A stretch of DNA of 64,000 nt from Rothia sp035916755 (GCF_035916755.1 NZ_JAYWIX010000008.1:62001-126000), one strand, 5' to 3'; positions 52,213 to 59,513 are shown, counted from the first letter of the stretch. Notes: generated from the sequence alone by a model not told the origin. Numbers and translations are program-made.

Positions 52213-52953
52213 ATGAAAAAACATCAGGCGCTTCTACTTACTGGCACTGCCCTGACGCTAGGAGCAGCAGGCGGAGGCCTCATGCTCACACAGGTACAGC
52301 AGGAATCGGCTCCAAATGTCACGCAAGAGGTTGCCCACGCGCCATCACCTGATCGTGAGTTCATGGACTACCAATGCCCACCCCCAGAGCAACTACCGCA
52401 GGATGTAGACATAGCCCCGGGCAGCTGGTACGCGCCAGCACTAGAGGCTGGAGCCAGCTTTAGCCCGAGTAATTATCTGCCCGCTGAGTCCATCAGTGAT
52501 GATGGAATCATTTACGCTGCTTCAGAAGCTGTCGAATCCCCCGAAGGGGCGTCCTTGTTGGTCGGGCATGTTGATTTACAGCCGGGAGTCAAAAGCCCTC
52601 AAGGTGGTGAGCTTACTGCCTGGGGCAACCTGCATAAGCTCCAAGCCTGCGATCTGATTTATACCAAGGCAGAGGATGGGACCTTAGTTATCTCGCAGGT
52701 CACTAGCGTGATTGTGGCTCCGCAATTTGACCCAGAGTTAGAAGCTAAATCAGTGGCAAACCCAAGTGACACAGCCCTAGCTGAACAGTTACGGGAGCAG
52801 CGAGATATTGAGGCCCGGATATTCCGTGCGACGGGGAAGAAGGCTATCGACCTAATGACTTGCTCAGGCCCCTCTGTTGAGGACGTTGGGGGAGAGTTTC
52901 AGTTCCGCTACGCCGACAACCTCATTATTGAAACTACCCCAGTTAGCCTGTAA
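52213..52953 (+). CDS. Class F-like sortase
   Basis: 246 aa with an N-terminal hydrophobic anchor (residues ~8-26). The sortase domain has the three active-site residues: His119 in LLVGHVD, Cys217 in DLMTCSG, Arg232 in FRYADN. The TCSG and YADN context resembles class F (single-domain actinobacterial) sortases rather than class A or E. Transpeptidase acting outside the membrane on proteins with a sorting signal. The neighbouring surface protein is the natural candidate substrate although it lacks a standard motif. Confidence 0.75.
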   Translation: MKKHQALLLTGTALTLGAAGGGLMLTQVQQESAPNVTQEVAHAPSPDREFMDYQCPPPEQLPQDVDIAPGSWYAPALEAGASFSPSNYLPAESISDDGIIYAASEAVESPEGASLLVGHVDLQPGVKSPQGGELTAWGNLHKLQACDLIYTKAEDGTLVISQVTSVIVAPQFDPELEAKSVANPSDTALAEQLREQRDIEARIFRATGKKAIDLMTCSGPSVEDVGGEFQFRYADNLIIETTPVSL

Positions 52954-52976
52954 ACCACTACTGTTCACCATTGAAC

Positions 52977-53022
52977 AGAACACAACAAAACAAAATTGTT
53001 TTGTTCTATTGTGTTGTGTTCT
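52977..53022. promoter_or_regulatory. Inverted repeat upstream of parA (operator or centromere)
   Basis: AGAACACAAC (52977-52986) and GTTGTGTTCT (53013-53022) form a perfect 10-bp inverted repeat around an AACAAAATTGTT palindrome, and include GTTCTAT at 53003 and 53018. It ends 21 bp before parA; a ParA or RHH binding site is likely. Confidence 0.6.
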
Positions 53023-53043
53023 ATTAGCTGTTAGGATGGAGCC

Positions 53044-53697
53044 ATGATTTTACTAATTGCTCACCACAAAGGCGGGGTTGGCAAGTCCACTCTCGCTGTC
53101 AATCTAGCCGTAGCTTTTCAGCAGCTCGGTAAAAAAGTTCACGTCTTGGAGACCGATCCGTCAGTGCGTACTGCTTCCCGCTGGGCAGACGACCGAGAAG
53201 AGCTGGGCCATGCCCCGGTTATCACCACCCGCAAAGAAGGCAAGCTCTCAGCCACTCTCAAAGAGATGGACGAGCAGAACGATATCGTCATCATCGACAC
53301 GGCGGGTAAGGATTCCAAGGAGACTCGCTCAGCTATGATCGCAGCCGACATTCTGCTGGTGCCCACCGGAACCTCACAGGCTGACTTGGACTCCACGCTT
53401 GACCTGGCTGACACCATCGATACCGCGCGAGACTTCAACGAATCGCTCAAGACTCTGATTGTTCTCTCCAAGGCTTCAACTCATGCTTTGAGCGACGAGA
53501 TCCAAGAAGCACGAGACTACCTAGAAGACTTCCCCCAAGGTATCGAAGCTGAGATAGCCGATGTGGTTATTTATCACCGCAAGGCCTATCAGGCGTCCAT
53601 AAGCGAAGGCCTCTCGGTGGTGGAGTCCAAGGACGCCAAAGCTAAGGCTGAAATTCAGCTGCTGGCCCAAGAAATCTTGACCCTGAAAGAGGCATAA
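53044..53697 (+). CDS. parA: ParA-family partition ATPase
   Basis: 217 aa. Deviant Walker A HKGGVGKST at residues 8-16, VIIDTAGKDS for Walker B, and no N-terminal HTH, so this is the small type Ib ParA. Such ATPases segregate plasmids by binding nucleoid DNA with a small RHH partner. The partner starts immediately after the stop codon. Confidence 0.9.
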   Translation: MILLIAHHKGGVGKSTLAVNLAVAFQQLGKKVHVLETDPSVRTASRWADDREELGHAPVITTRKEGKLSATLKEMDEQNDIVIIDTAGKDSKETRSAMIAADILLVPTGTSQADLDSTLDLADTIDTARDFNESLKTLIVLSKASTHALSDEIQEARDYLEDFPQGIEAEIADVVIYHRKAYQASISEGLSVVESKDAKAKAEIQLLAQEILTLKEA

Positions 53698-54042
53698 ATG
53701 GTTCGCAAACGTAGCACGGAGAAAACCGCAGATGACTTCATCGAGGCGGCAGAAAAAGACGCCAGCTGGAAACAGGAAGAGACGCCAGCAGCTATCAAGA
53801 AGGTTGTTAAGGCCCAGGCGGTAGAGATGCCTGCTGATACCAAAGATCGGGTCAAAGCTCGAGCTAAAGCCAGCCTCAAACGCGGCATCTACACTATCCA
53901 GGCCACTGAAAGCCAAAAAGAGCTGATGAACTACGCGGCAGAGAAACTGGACATCTCCAAGGCAAAGCTCATGGAGCGTTATTTCTTCACTGCCTTGGAA
54001 GAAGAGTTCGGCAACGATGTTCCCATCGTCAAAGAGGTTTAA
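53698..54042 (+). CDS. Ribbon-helix-helix partition partner (ParB/ParG-like)
   Basis: 114 aa. Basic, flexible N-terminal two-thirds and a C-terminal RHH-like fold (GIYTIQATESQKELMNYAA, then KLDISKAKLMERYFFTALEEEF). Starts one base after parA, as in type Ib partition operons, where the small protein binds the centromere and represses the promoter. Identity by context and fold pattern. Confidence 0.65.
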   Translation: MVRKRSTEKTADDFIEAAEKDASWKQEETPAAIKKVVKAQAVEMPADTKDRVKARAKASLKRGIYTIQATESQKELMNYAAEKLDISKAKLMERYFFTALEEEFGNDVPIVKEV

Positions 54043-54060
54043 GTTGCTATGAATCGCTAC

Positions 54061-54189
54061 CCGCCCCAGTACAGGAAACCACCACTGAGATACCGGCTCT
54101 GGGAGTTCGTGCGGGCAGTCCACCGGGTCATCTAGATGATGGGACTGTTCGTGGGGATTCCTGCGGCCACGATTCCTGTACTGGGGCGG
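54061..54189. repeat. 17-bp perfect inverted repeat enclosing 95 bp (possibly invertible)
   Basis: Arms at 54061-54077 and 54173-54189 are exact reverse complements. Turning the enclosed segment round would join an ATG (now on the minus strand) to an open frame for a 61-aa membrane protein ending at 54304; see findings. Confidence 0.85.
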
Positions 54190-54304
54190 TTCCCCCCAGA
54201 TACGCCAAGCTATTGGATATTGCATCCTCTGGGGCCTAGCTATAAGTTTCATCGTTTACCTTGTTCGCTCCCTCATATCAGGTGAGAGACCACCGGGGGT
54301 ATGA
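54178..54304 (+). pseudogene. 3' part of a small membrane-protein frame, start missing in this orientation
   Basis: The frame reads YWGGSPQIRQ, then a hydrophobic segment (IGYCILWGLAISFIVYLV), then a stop at 54302-54304 that overlaps the next ATG by four bases (ATGA). No start codon precedes it as the DNA now stands. The coupling to the next frame argues that it is a real gene broken by the inverted segment. Confidence 0.45.
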
Positions 54305-54468
54305 CACCTGGGGGAAAGATTGAATTATCCCGTACAATGGGTGCTGGCGCTTTAGGCGCTAGTAAAATCATGGCACTTACTCTGATTCCCTGGTGTTTTC
54401 AAACCCTTTCTTGCATGAGGGGCTCTCTTGACGCCGGGGGAGAGGGGCTAATGCCTACATCTGCCTGA
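54301..54468 (+). CDS. Possible small element protein, 55 aa
   Basis: ATG overlaps the preceding stop (ATGA). The sequence is MTPGGKIELSRTMGAGALG... with a short hydrophobic stretch and no known domain. It contains a 15-bp word (54355-54369) that recurs at 60141-60155 in the relaxase gene. Support is only the coupling and the lack of another explanation for the space. Confidence 0.35.
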   Translation: MTPGGKIELSRTMGAGALGASKIMALTLIPWCFQTLSCMRGSLDAGGEGLMPTSA

Positions 54469-54495
54469 ATCTTGTGGTGAGATGATGGCAGGAAT

Positions 54496-54535
54496 GCCGC
54501 CCTGTTTCTTGGAAGCAGGGCGGCGTCTTCTTTTA
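54496..54535 (+). terminator. Intrinsic terminator
   Basis: 9-bp stem GCCGCCCTG / CAGGGCGGC, then TCTTCTTTT; closes the partition region. Confidence 0.8.
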
Positions 54536-54551
54536 TGCCTATGATGAAACT

Positions 54552-55082
54552 ATGAGTAGCTGGAACTTACCGAAGGAAGTAGTCGCCCTATCCCGTGCTG
54601 ATAATTTCGAGGCAGCCCGGCACGAATGGGATTTGGTAGACCGGGATATTGACCCTGATTGCTTGCAAAGCTGTGTTTGTGGCAAAGAGGGGTTGAGGTA
54701 TCTCTTCACTATCCGTAACCGTGAGACCGGGGCCAAGCTCTATCCCATCGGCTCTAGCTGCATTGAGCTGTTCGGGCGCAAAGACCTTGACCAGCAAGTT
54801 AGCGTTGCTAGGCAGATGTATGAGGTCCTTGCAGAGTACAGGGAAACTGGATCCTTGAGGCTCAACGGTGGAGCCATCTCAAGAGCCGTGCTGAAGCAGC
54901 TATATGAGGAGGGTTGCTTTGACCCTAATTCATATAATGATGGCAACCCTGATGTTGATTATCAGTTCTTGGTCAAGATGTTCAATCGGCGTAATGAGCT
55001 TAGTGAAGGGCAACGAAGGAAGGTCTGGGTGTTGCTCAATAGGACTGTTGGCCCCTACCTGGAGCGCACATTAGGTTCCTAG
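54552..55082 (+). CDS. Hypothetical element protein with a Cys motif
   Basis: 176 aa. A CVCGKEGLRYLFTIRN segment (~residues 41-56) and IGSSCIELFG (~67-76) suggest a small metal-binding or beta-rich domain of a type seen in phage and plasmid hypothetical proteins; the rest is helical. No function proposed. It ends facing a resolvase remnant on the other strand. Confidence 0.55.
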   Translation: MSSWNLPKEVVALSRADNFEAARHEWDLVDRDIDPDCLQSCVCGKEGLRYLFTIRNRETGAKLYPIGSSCIELFGRKDLDQQVSVARQMYEVLAEYRETGSLRLNGGAISRAVLKQLYEEGCFDPNSYNDGNPDVDYQFLVKMFNRRNELSEGQRRKVWVLLNRTVGPYLERTLGS

Positions 55083-55199
55083 CTGCTGCGGTTCTTTGCC
55101 TTGAGACGAGTGATAGTAGAACGCGAGACCCCTAGCGTGGCAGCTACTTGGTTCTCACTCATGCCGTTGTCGATAAGGCGCAGCGCTGCTCTTCATCAG
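55079..55199 (-). pseudogene. Remnant of a serine recombinase (resolvase/invertase) C-terminus
   Basis: Minus-strand translation gives RAALRLIDNGMSENQVAATL and then GVSRSTITRLKAKN and a stop, the HTH end of Hin/Tn3-type serine recombinases. Immediately upstream the expected LSDEE is present but in another frame (shift near 55190), and the catalytic domain is gone. Confidence 0.7.
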
Positions 55200-55648
55200 A
55201 TAATGTGGTTGCTCGTTAGGTGTTGCCAGTAGGTGTTGCCGTAAGACTTGATCTTCTTCTTGAGGGCGCTGGTCGCGGCGTCTTCATCGTTGAGACCCAC
55301 GGTCCCCCAATCAATGAAGGGTGAAGCCGTCGTGGCGTTATTTTGAATCCATCCTAAGTCCACCATGGCCATTGCAAGCATCTCTAGGTTGGGAGCAACA
55401 AGCTTCTTGTCGCCTGTAAAGACTTCTCCACTGTAAATATCGAGCTGGTAGTTCAGAGCCTTTGCCACCTGACGTCCAATCTCAGTAAAGGAGCGGTACT
55501 GGTCAGGTGTCGAGTTGTTGGCAACTGCCTGGATAGGTTCCATTTCTGCTGGGGTGAGGGGTTGAGTCTGCTCGTATGATTCATGCTCTCCAGGATTCTT
55601 GCCTCCGATTTTGTAGAAGAAGTCACCTAGGGTGATAAAGATTGACAT
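55196..55648 (-). CDS. Hypothetical protein
   Basis: 150 aa from the ATG at 55648, which has GAGG 7 bases upstream; an in-frame ATG at 55687 lacks one. Begins MSIFITLGDFFYKIGGKNPG. Mixed helical protein with no recognised domain. Its last codons run into the resolvase remnant, so the C-terminus may be altered. Confidence 0.5.
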   Translation of the reverse strand: MSIFITLGDFFYKIGGKNPGEHESYEQTQPLTPAEMEPIQAVANNSTPDQYRSFTEIGRQVAKALNYQLDIYSGEVFTGDKKLVAPNLEMLAMAMVDLGWIQNNATTASPFIDWGTVGLNDEDAATSALKKKIKSYGNTYWQHLTSNHII

Positions 55649-55844
55649 GAGTTTTCCTCGATTCATATACGAACGTTTTTGACGCAACCTAGTCTACCGG
55701 CGTCCCGAGAGAGTGGGAATCCCTCTTTCTTGCGTCAGAAGTCTGAGTCGAAACCTGAGTGAGTCATAACTTGTCAACGAACATTTTTGACTCAATTTCT
55801 GTGCGGCTATTTATTGTAGTCGTTTATTCGGCTGCAATATAGGT

Positions 55845-56099
55845 ATGGCAGTTGAATTTACTCCTAACGCAAGCAAACATCGCATCCCGCATCAAGATGC
55901 ACTCTATGCAGTTCTCCATCATGAAGTGGCGGTAGACATTCCTGGTAGAGATGGATTCAAGGCTGCCACCCTGTACATCGGGCATCCACACGGTCAAACA
56001 GACCGATACATCGAAGTGATCGCCGAGGTGATTCCACCGCGCGGTTTCAAAATCTTCTATGTTATGCCCCTGAGTCCAAAAAATAGAAAGTACCTCTAG
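55845..56099 (+). CDS. Putative BrnT-like toxin of a toxin-antitoxin pair
   Basis: 84 aa. ASKHRIPHQDALYAVLHHEV at the start and GFKIFYVMPLSPKNRKYL at the end follow the layout of BrnT/RelE-fold small toxins (K-H...DA near the N-terminus, R at the C-terminus). It precedes an RHH-type protein by 14 bp, the toxin-first order of BrnTA. Similarity is only suggestive. Confidence 0.5.
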   Translation: MAVEFTPNASKHRIPHQDALYAVLHHEVAVDIPGRDGFKAATLYIGHPHGQTDRYIEVIAEVIPPRGFKIFYVMPLSPKNRKYL

Positions 56100-56113
56100 A
56101 AAAGAAAGCCCCG

Positions 56114-56452
56114 ATGACCTACGGAACTAACGAATACTACGAAAACTACTCACGAGCTATCGAGGCGGGCGAAGTTGAAGTGGACCCCAACACCATCCGT
56201 CGAGATAACGCTGGGGCTCTTGAGCTGATTCTTGCAGCTACTAGCGCATCCAGTGAAGAGGAAGCTCTGGCAATGTTTGCCCCTGGTCGCCCTCATGTGG
56301 GGAAAGAACGGGGAGTCTCCCCTTCTATCCGTGCGCGGGTACCTCAGCAGCTTAAGGACAGCATCGCCCTTCTAGCTGCACGCCAAGGTAAGAAAGAATC
56401 TGAGATTGTGCGTTTGGCGGTTGCAGAGTACGTCAAGGCACACACAGCATAA
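56114..56452 (+). CDS. RHH-type antitoxin candidate
   Basis: 112 aa. Acidic N-terminal half; the C-terminal ~45 residues (SIRARVPQQLKDSIALLAAR and QGKKESEIVRLAVAEYVKAH) form a ribbon-helix-helix. Encoded right after the putative toxin, so probably its antitoxin and autoregulator. Confidence 0.6.
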   Translation: MTYGTNEYYENYSRAIEAGEVEVDPNTIRRDNAGALELILAATSASSEEEALAMFAPGRPHVGKERGVSPSIRARVPQQLKDSIALLAARQGKKESEIVRLAVAEYVKAHTA

Positions 56453-56579
56453 GGGGCAGGATTAGGGCCTGGGTCTAGGCATAATCCCATTTTGGGGCAG
56501 GGGGGGCGTTCTTCTTTTACCTTCTAAACTATGGTTGCAGAGGGTCTTTGGTGTAATCCGCATCAGAATCCTAGTAAAA

Positions 56580-56621
56580 AGTATACCCCCTCTATACTTT
56601 TAAGTATAGAGGGGGTATACT
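56580..56621. promoter_or_regulatory. 20-bp perfect inverted repeat at the hicA promoter
   Basis: Arms 56580-56599 and 56602-56621 match exactly with two bases between. The right arm ends in TATACT, a good -10, 6 bases before the hicA ATG, so the operator covers the promoter and the mRNA may be leaderless. Confidence 0.75.
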
Positions 56622-56627
56622 AGAATT

Positions 56628-56834
56628 ATGGTTAAACCAATGAAGTACAAAGACCTTGCCACCAAGCTCAAGGAGGCAGGATTCATTCGCTCTGAAGGCA
56701 AAGGGGACCATGAAAAGTGGACCTATCCAGGGATTAAACGTCCTGTAATTCTTACTCAAACCAGAGAGCTATCACCGGCCGTCACCAGAAACGCTCTCAA
56801 AGCTATCGCCGAGAAGGAAGAAGCCAATGACTAA
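56628..56834 (+). CDS. hicA: HicA-family toxin
   Basis: 68 aa with the HicA pattern: MKYKDLATKLKEAGFIRSEG, then GDHEKWTYPG, where the His is the likely catalytic residue of this dsRBD-like mRNA interferase, then an ALKAIAEKE tail. Overlaps the downstream gene by 8 bp. Confidence 0.75.
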   Translation: MVKPMKYKDLATKLKEAGFIRSEGKGDHEKWTYPGIKRPVILTQTRELSPAVTRNALKAIAEKEEAND

Positions 56835-57195
56835 AAAAATTACCGTTACAGCCAATCGCTGGGCACATGGCTGGGAACTCATTATCGATGAAGATAAGGC
56901 TACTCAGGTGCGCTCTCTTGCTAAAGCCCAGCAGCAGGTACGTGACTACTTCGATACCCTAGAGCCTGAACTTGACCATAGTGACCTTGTTGTTCATCTT
57001 GTATATGCAGATGTCGAGGAAGAGCTTCGTCAGGCACGTGAAGCGCAGGCTGCTGCCCGAAAGGCTGAGGAAGAAGCCGCTCAAAAGGTTCGGGCAGTCG
57101 TCGCGCAGCTTCGCAGCGAAGGGGTGTCTCTGGCTGATACTGCTGCACTTCTAGAAGTGTCAAAATCTAGGATTCAGCAGCTCCAGGCTGCGTAG
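56827..57195 (+). CDS. HicB-like antitoxin with C-terminal HTH
   Basis: 122 aa. N-terminal part compatible with a partly degraded HicB fold (ITVTANRWAHGWELIIDEDK), a coiled coil (~residues 60-92) and a C-terminal HTH (VSLADTAALLEVSKSRIQQL) that would bind the palindrome upstream of hicA. Overlaps hicA. Confidence 0.6.
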   Translation: MTKKITVTANRWAHGWELIIDEDKATQVRSLAKAQQQVRDYFDTLEPELDHSDLVVHLVYADVEEELRQAREAQAAARKAEEEAAQKVRAVVAQLRSEGVSLADTAALLEVSKSRIQQLQAA

Positions 57196-57235
57196 TTCCT
57201 AGCTAAGGGCCCGTAGCAACTTAAAGCAACCAGCT

Positions 57236-57276
57236 ATTGGCCGGTGTATCTACTAGATACACCGGCCAATAATCTT
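57236..57276 (+). terminator. Intrinsic terminator after the hicAB-like pair
   Basis: 16-bp perfect stem (57236-57251 / 57255-57270), loop ACT, then AATCTTTT. Confidence 0.9.
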
Positions 57277-57309
57277 TTAAACGCCTGATGAAGAAGATAG
57301 GGTAGAGTC

Positions 57310-57777
57310 ATGAGCAAAGAGCAGCAGCGATTTTTCAGTCATGTTGTCAAAGGACCTGCACCAGAATCCTGTTGGATTTGGACAGGTGCTATCAGCGATG
57401 ATGGCTACGGAATCTTCTGGCGTAAAGACTCCAATACTGGCAAGGATGCCCCCATGCGTGCTCACCGCTACGCGCTCTCCCTCGCACATGATAATCTCAC
57501 TGATCTGCACGCCCTGCACCGCTGTGATAACACTTTATGCGTCAAAGCGACAGAACATAGTGACACACACTTAACCGCTGGAACCAGGGCAGAAAACATG
57601 AGCGACCGCTCTAGAAGAGGCCGATCCAACTTCCAAGGCAGGCCTACCAAATCAAAAACTGACCGAGCGGAAGCTGCACGCACCCTGCGCGAAATTACCC
57701 TTAAGGACGGCTACAAGCAGCAAGCCGTTGATGAACTCATGAAAGGCATACCGGCAGAACAACTATCCCTCTTCTAG
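57310..57777 (+). CDS. HNH endonuclease
   Basis: 155 aa. Matches the HNH_3-type layout found in phage and intron-free homing-like nucleases: CWIWTGAISDDGYGIF, AHRYALS, LHALHRCDNTLCV and HLTAGTRAENMSDRSRRGR. The His-Asn-containing core binds a metal and cuts DNA. C-terminal tail is helical. Flanked by strong terminators on both sides, so an independent unit. Confidence 0.8.
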   Translation: MSKEQQRFFSHVVKGPAPESCWIWTGAISDDGYGIFWRKDSNTGKDAPMRAHRYALSLAHDNLTDLHALHRCDNTLCVKATEHSDTHLTAGTRAENMSDRSRRGRSNFQGRPTKSKTDRAEAARTLREITLKDGYKQQAVDELMKGIPAEQLSLF

Positions 57778-57781
57778 AACG

Positions 57782-57824
57782 AATGGTGGCTCTACCCTCA
57801 CTGGGTAGAGCCACCATTCTTTCT
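57782..57824. terminator. Bidirectional terminator
   Basis: 16-bp perfect stem (57782-57797 / 57803-57818), loop TCACT, T-rich exit; lies between the convergent HNH and coiled-coil genes. Confidence 0.9.
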
Positions 57825-57826
57825 AT

Positions 57827-58231
57827 CTATACCGCAGTATCTGAAGGAGAATCTTCGCTGTCATTCGTAGAAGATTCTTCACTTTGCTGGGGAGCTATCT
57901 TCAGAAGCCTACGCGCTTCAGAGGAAGACATCGCCAAACGCTGAGCAATCTCACCCACAGCAATACCCTCAGCCTTCATTCGTGAGGCCACAGATGCCTG
58001 CTTCAGCTGCGAGCTTTCCTGTTGCTGATTAATCTTTTCGCGCAGTTGCTGAATTTTTACTTCTAAATCCTCAATCTGCTTCTCCAGATCACTAACACCG
58101 TTCTTCTCAGGAATAGAGAAAAACTCAGCTGCAAGTTCCAACAAGCGATCCTGTTGTTGCTGAAACTTTAGAGCAGCTTCTGCTGCCTTCTTCTGTGCAT
58201 TAATGGCTGTGCTACTTTTACGGCCTGCCAT
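57827..58231 (-). CDS. Coiled-coil HTH protein
   Basis: 134 aa. Strong coiled coil at about residues 20-80 (LEKQIEDLEVKIQQLREKIN), then an HTH-like MKAEGIAVGEIAQRLAMSSS, then an acidic tail. The coiled coil plus HTH plan resembles the C-terminal half of the HicB-like protein at 56827. Probably DNA-binding; function unknown. Confidence 0.6.
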   Translation of the reverse strand: MAGRKSSTAINAQKKAAEAALKFQQQQDRLLELAAEFFSIPEKNGVSDLEKQIEDLEVKIQQLREKINQQQESSQLKQASVASRMKAEGIAVGEIAQRLAMSSSEARRLLKIAPQQSEESSTNDSEDSPSDTAV

Positions 58232-58366
58232 ATTTCCTCCTCATAGGGTGGTGAAGTTTTCTTGCTTCTAGACTACCTGAGAGCCTTCTTCTTTAACAGA
58301 GTTTGCTGATTTTTAGGCGTAAGAAAAGGGCATCGTCGCTGCCGCGCCGCTGGCTCTGCTAGCTTC

Positions 58367-58440
58367 ACCGCAGGATCAGTAGCGGCTTACTTCCAGCCAA
58401 AACTTAAGTTCTATTTGCGAGGCCGCTACTGATCGCGGTG
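58367..58440. repeat. Long inverted repeat, 19 bp with a 2-base bulge
   Basis: CACCGC plus GATCAGTAGCGGC (58367-58386) pairs with GCCGCTACTGATC plus GCGGTG (58422-58440), leaving AG bulged. The 35-nt loop contains the palindrome AACTTAAGTT. Confidence 0.85.
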
Positions 58441-58447
58441 ATAGGAG

Positions 58448-58603
58448 GTGCCGGTTGCCTACGACAAAGATACTGAGCCAAGAAAAAATGCAACTGCTCG
58501 CAAGCTCGCAGCGGTGGTTATCCCCTTTTTCTTCGGCGCTACGCTTATTTCCTCAGAAAAAGTGGTGCCCCACCGCCCTAAAGGGTTGCCATTTTTTCTT
58601 TGA
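58448..58603 (+). CDS. Possible small membrane protein, 51 aa
   Basis: Frame GTG...TGA reads MPVAYDKDTEPRKNATARKL followed by a hydrophobic AAVVIPFFFGATLI. The AGGAGG at 58443 overlaps the GTG, so the start is doubtful; an alternative TTG start at 58455 in another frame gives a protein that looks like a shadow of the next gene. Confidence 0.3.
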   Translation: MPVAYDKDTEPRKNATARKLAAVVIPFFFGATLISSEKVVPHRPKGLPFFL

Positions 58604-58696
58604 CGGCTCAGTTCTCTTTGCTTCGCCAACCGGCACAGGGCGGGCTCCCAGCCACACATCTGACCCGCCCCTCTCACCTAGCGAATGGAGAACATC

Positions 58697-58990
58697 ATGG
58701 TTCAGCCTGGCGATATTTTTTACACCTCTTGGGGATATGAACAGACTAATGTCGAGTTCTACCAGGTCATCAGAGCAACCGAGAAAACTGTGTGGGTACG
58801 CGAGATTAGCGGAGCAAATTCCGGTGATTGGTGGAGCGGGCACACTGAGCCAGCTAAGGACAGTTTTGTTTCAGATAAGGTTCTCAGGCGCAAGCTCAAG
58901 GGCGGAGAGTCACCGTTCTTTTCGGTGAACGCAGTGGCAGACGCTTGGCCCTATGAGGGGCAAAAGCTCTACTACTCAAACTACGCCTAA
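58697..58990 (+). CDS. Hypothetical element protein
   Basis: 97 aa from the ATG at 58697 with TGGAG 6 bases upstream. MVQPGDIFYTSWGYEQTNVE and VIRATEKTVWVREI suggest a small beta-barrel, as in several phage and plasmid hypotheticals. No membrane segment. Function unknown. Confidence 0.6.
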   Translation: MVQPGDIFYTSWGYEQTNVEFYQVIRATEKTVWVREISGANSGDWWSGHTEPAKDSFVSDKVLRRKLKGGESPFFSVNAVADAWPYEGQKLYYSNYA

Positions 58991-59114
58991 ACCTAGTTAT
59001 CCAGTAAAGCAATGGCCTGGACGCGCAAGGCATCCAGGCCACCCAACAAGTCTTAGGCACGAAAGAAAACGTTACCAATCACCTAAGACCCATCACAGAA
59101 AGACTAACATCATC

Positions 59115-59459
59115 ATGACAACTTCAGCAAGCATCGATAAGCTCATGACCCGTCTGATGTTTGACGAGGAAGGCACCGGGGCAGAAATTGTATACTACCT
59201 GGAGACTGAGCCGACCGAGCATGAAGCACATCAGCTATCACAGGGAATCTGTATTTACATTCCTAAGAAGTATGTTCACCTGGTGACTTGCTTTGTGAAT
59301 TGGAAGAAGCCCACCAAAATGCGGGGCTGGTGCTCATTTGAGTTGGTGCGCGATAAGGGCGGGCAGGACATTCCCAAGTATCTTCCTGAAGAAGTGCGCT
59401 ATCACCTGCTCATGACCAGCGCCGGAGTTTTTGAGTATCTGGCGGATATGACCAGCTAA
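59115..59459 (+). CDS. Hypothetical element protein
   Basis: 114 aa from the ATG at 59115 with AGAAAGA upstream; the upstream extension of the frame is not protein-like. Mixed alpha/beta, aromatic-rich, no recognised motif. Followed by a strong hairpin. Confidence 0.55.
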   Translation: MTTSASIDKLMTRLMFDEEGTGAEIVYYLETEPTEHEAHQLSQGICIYIPKKYVHLVTCFVNWKKPTKMRGWCSFELVRDKGGQDIPKYLPEEVRYHLLMTSAGVFEYLADMTS

Positions 59460-59469
59460 GCAGAAAGGC

Positions 59470-59508
59470 AAGTGCCCCCGTAACCACCTAACGGTCACGG
59501 GGGCACTT
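59470..59508 (+). terminator. Hairpin terminator
   Basis: 12-bp perfect stem AAGTGCCCCCGT / ACGGGGGCACTT. Confidence 0.75.
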
Positions 59509-59513
59509 CGTGC

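Noticed and set aside
53521..54252. 243-aa open frame antisense to parA and its partner
   Set aside because: Covers two well-supported sense genes and the inverted-repeat segment; no protein family character.
58455..58928. 157-aa frame with a well-spaced AGGAGG and TTG start
   Set aside because: Most of its length is the shifted reading of the better supported gene at 58697-58990; serine/arginine-rich shadow composition. The ribosome-binding site may belong to a short frame instead.
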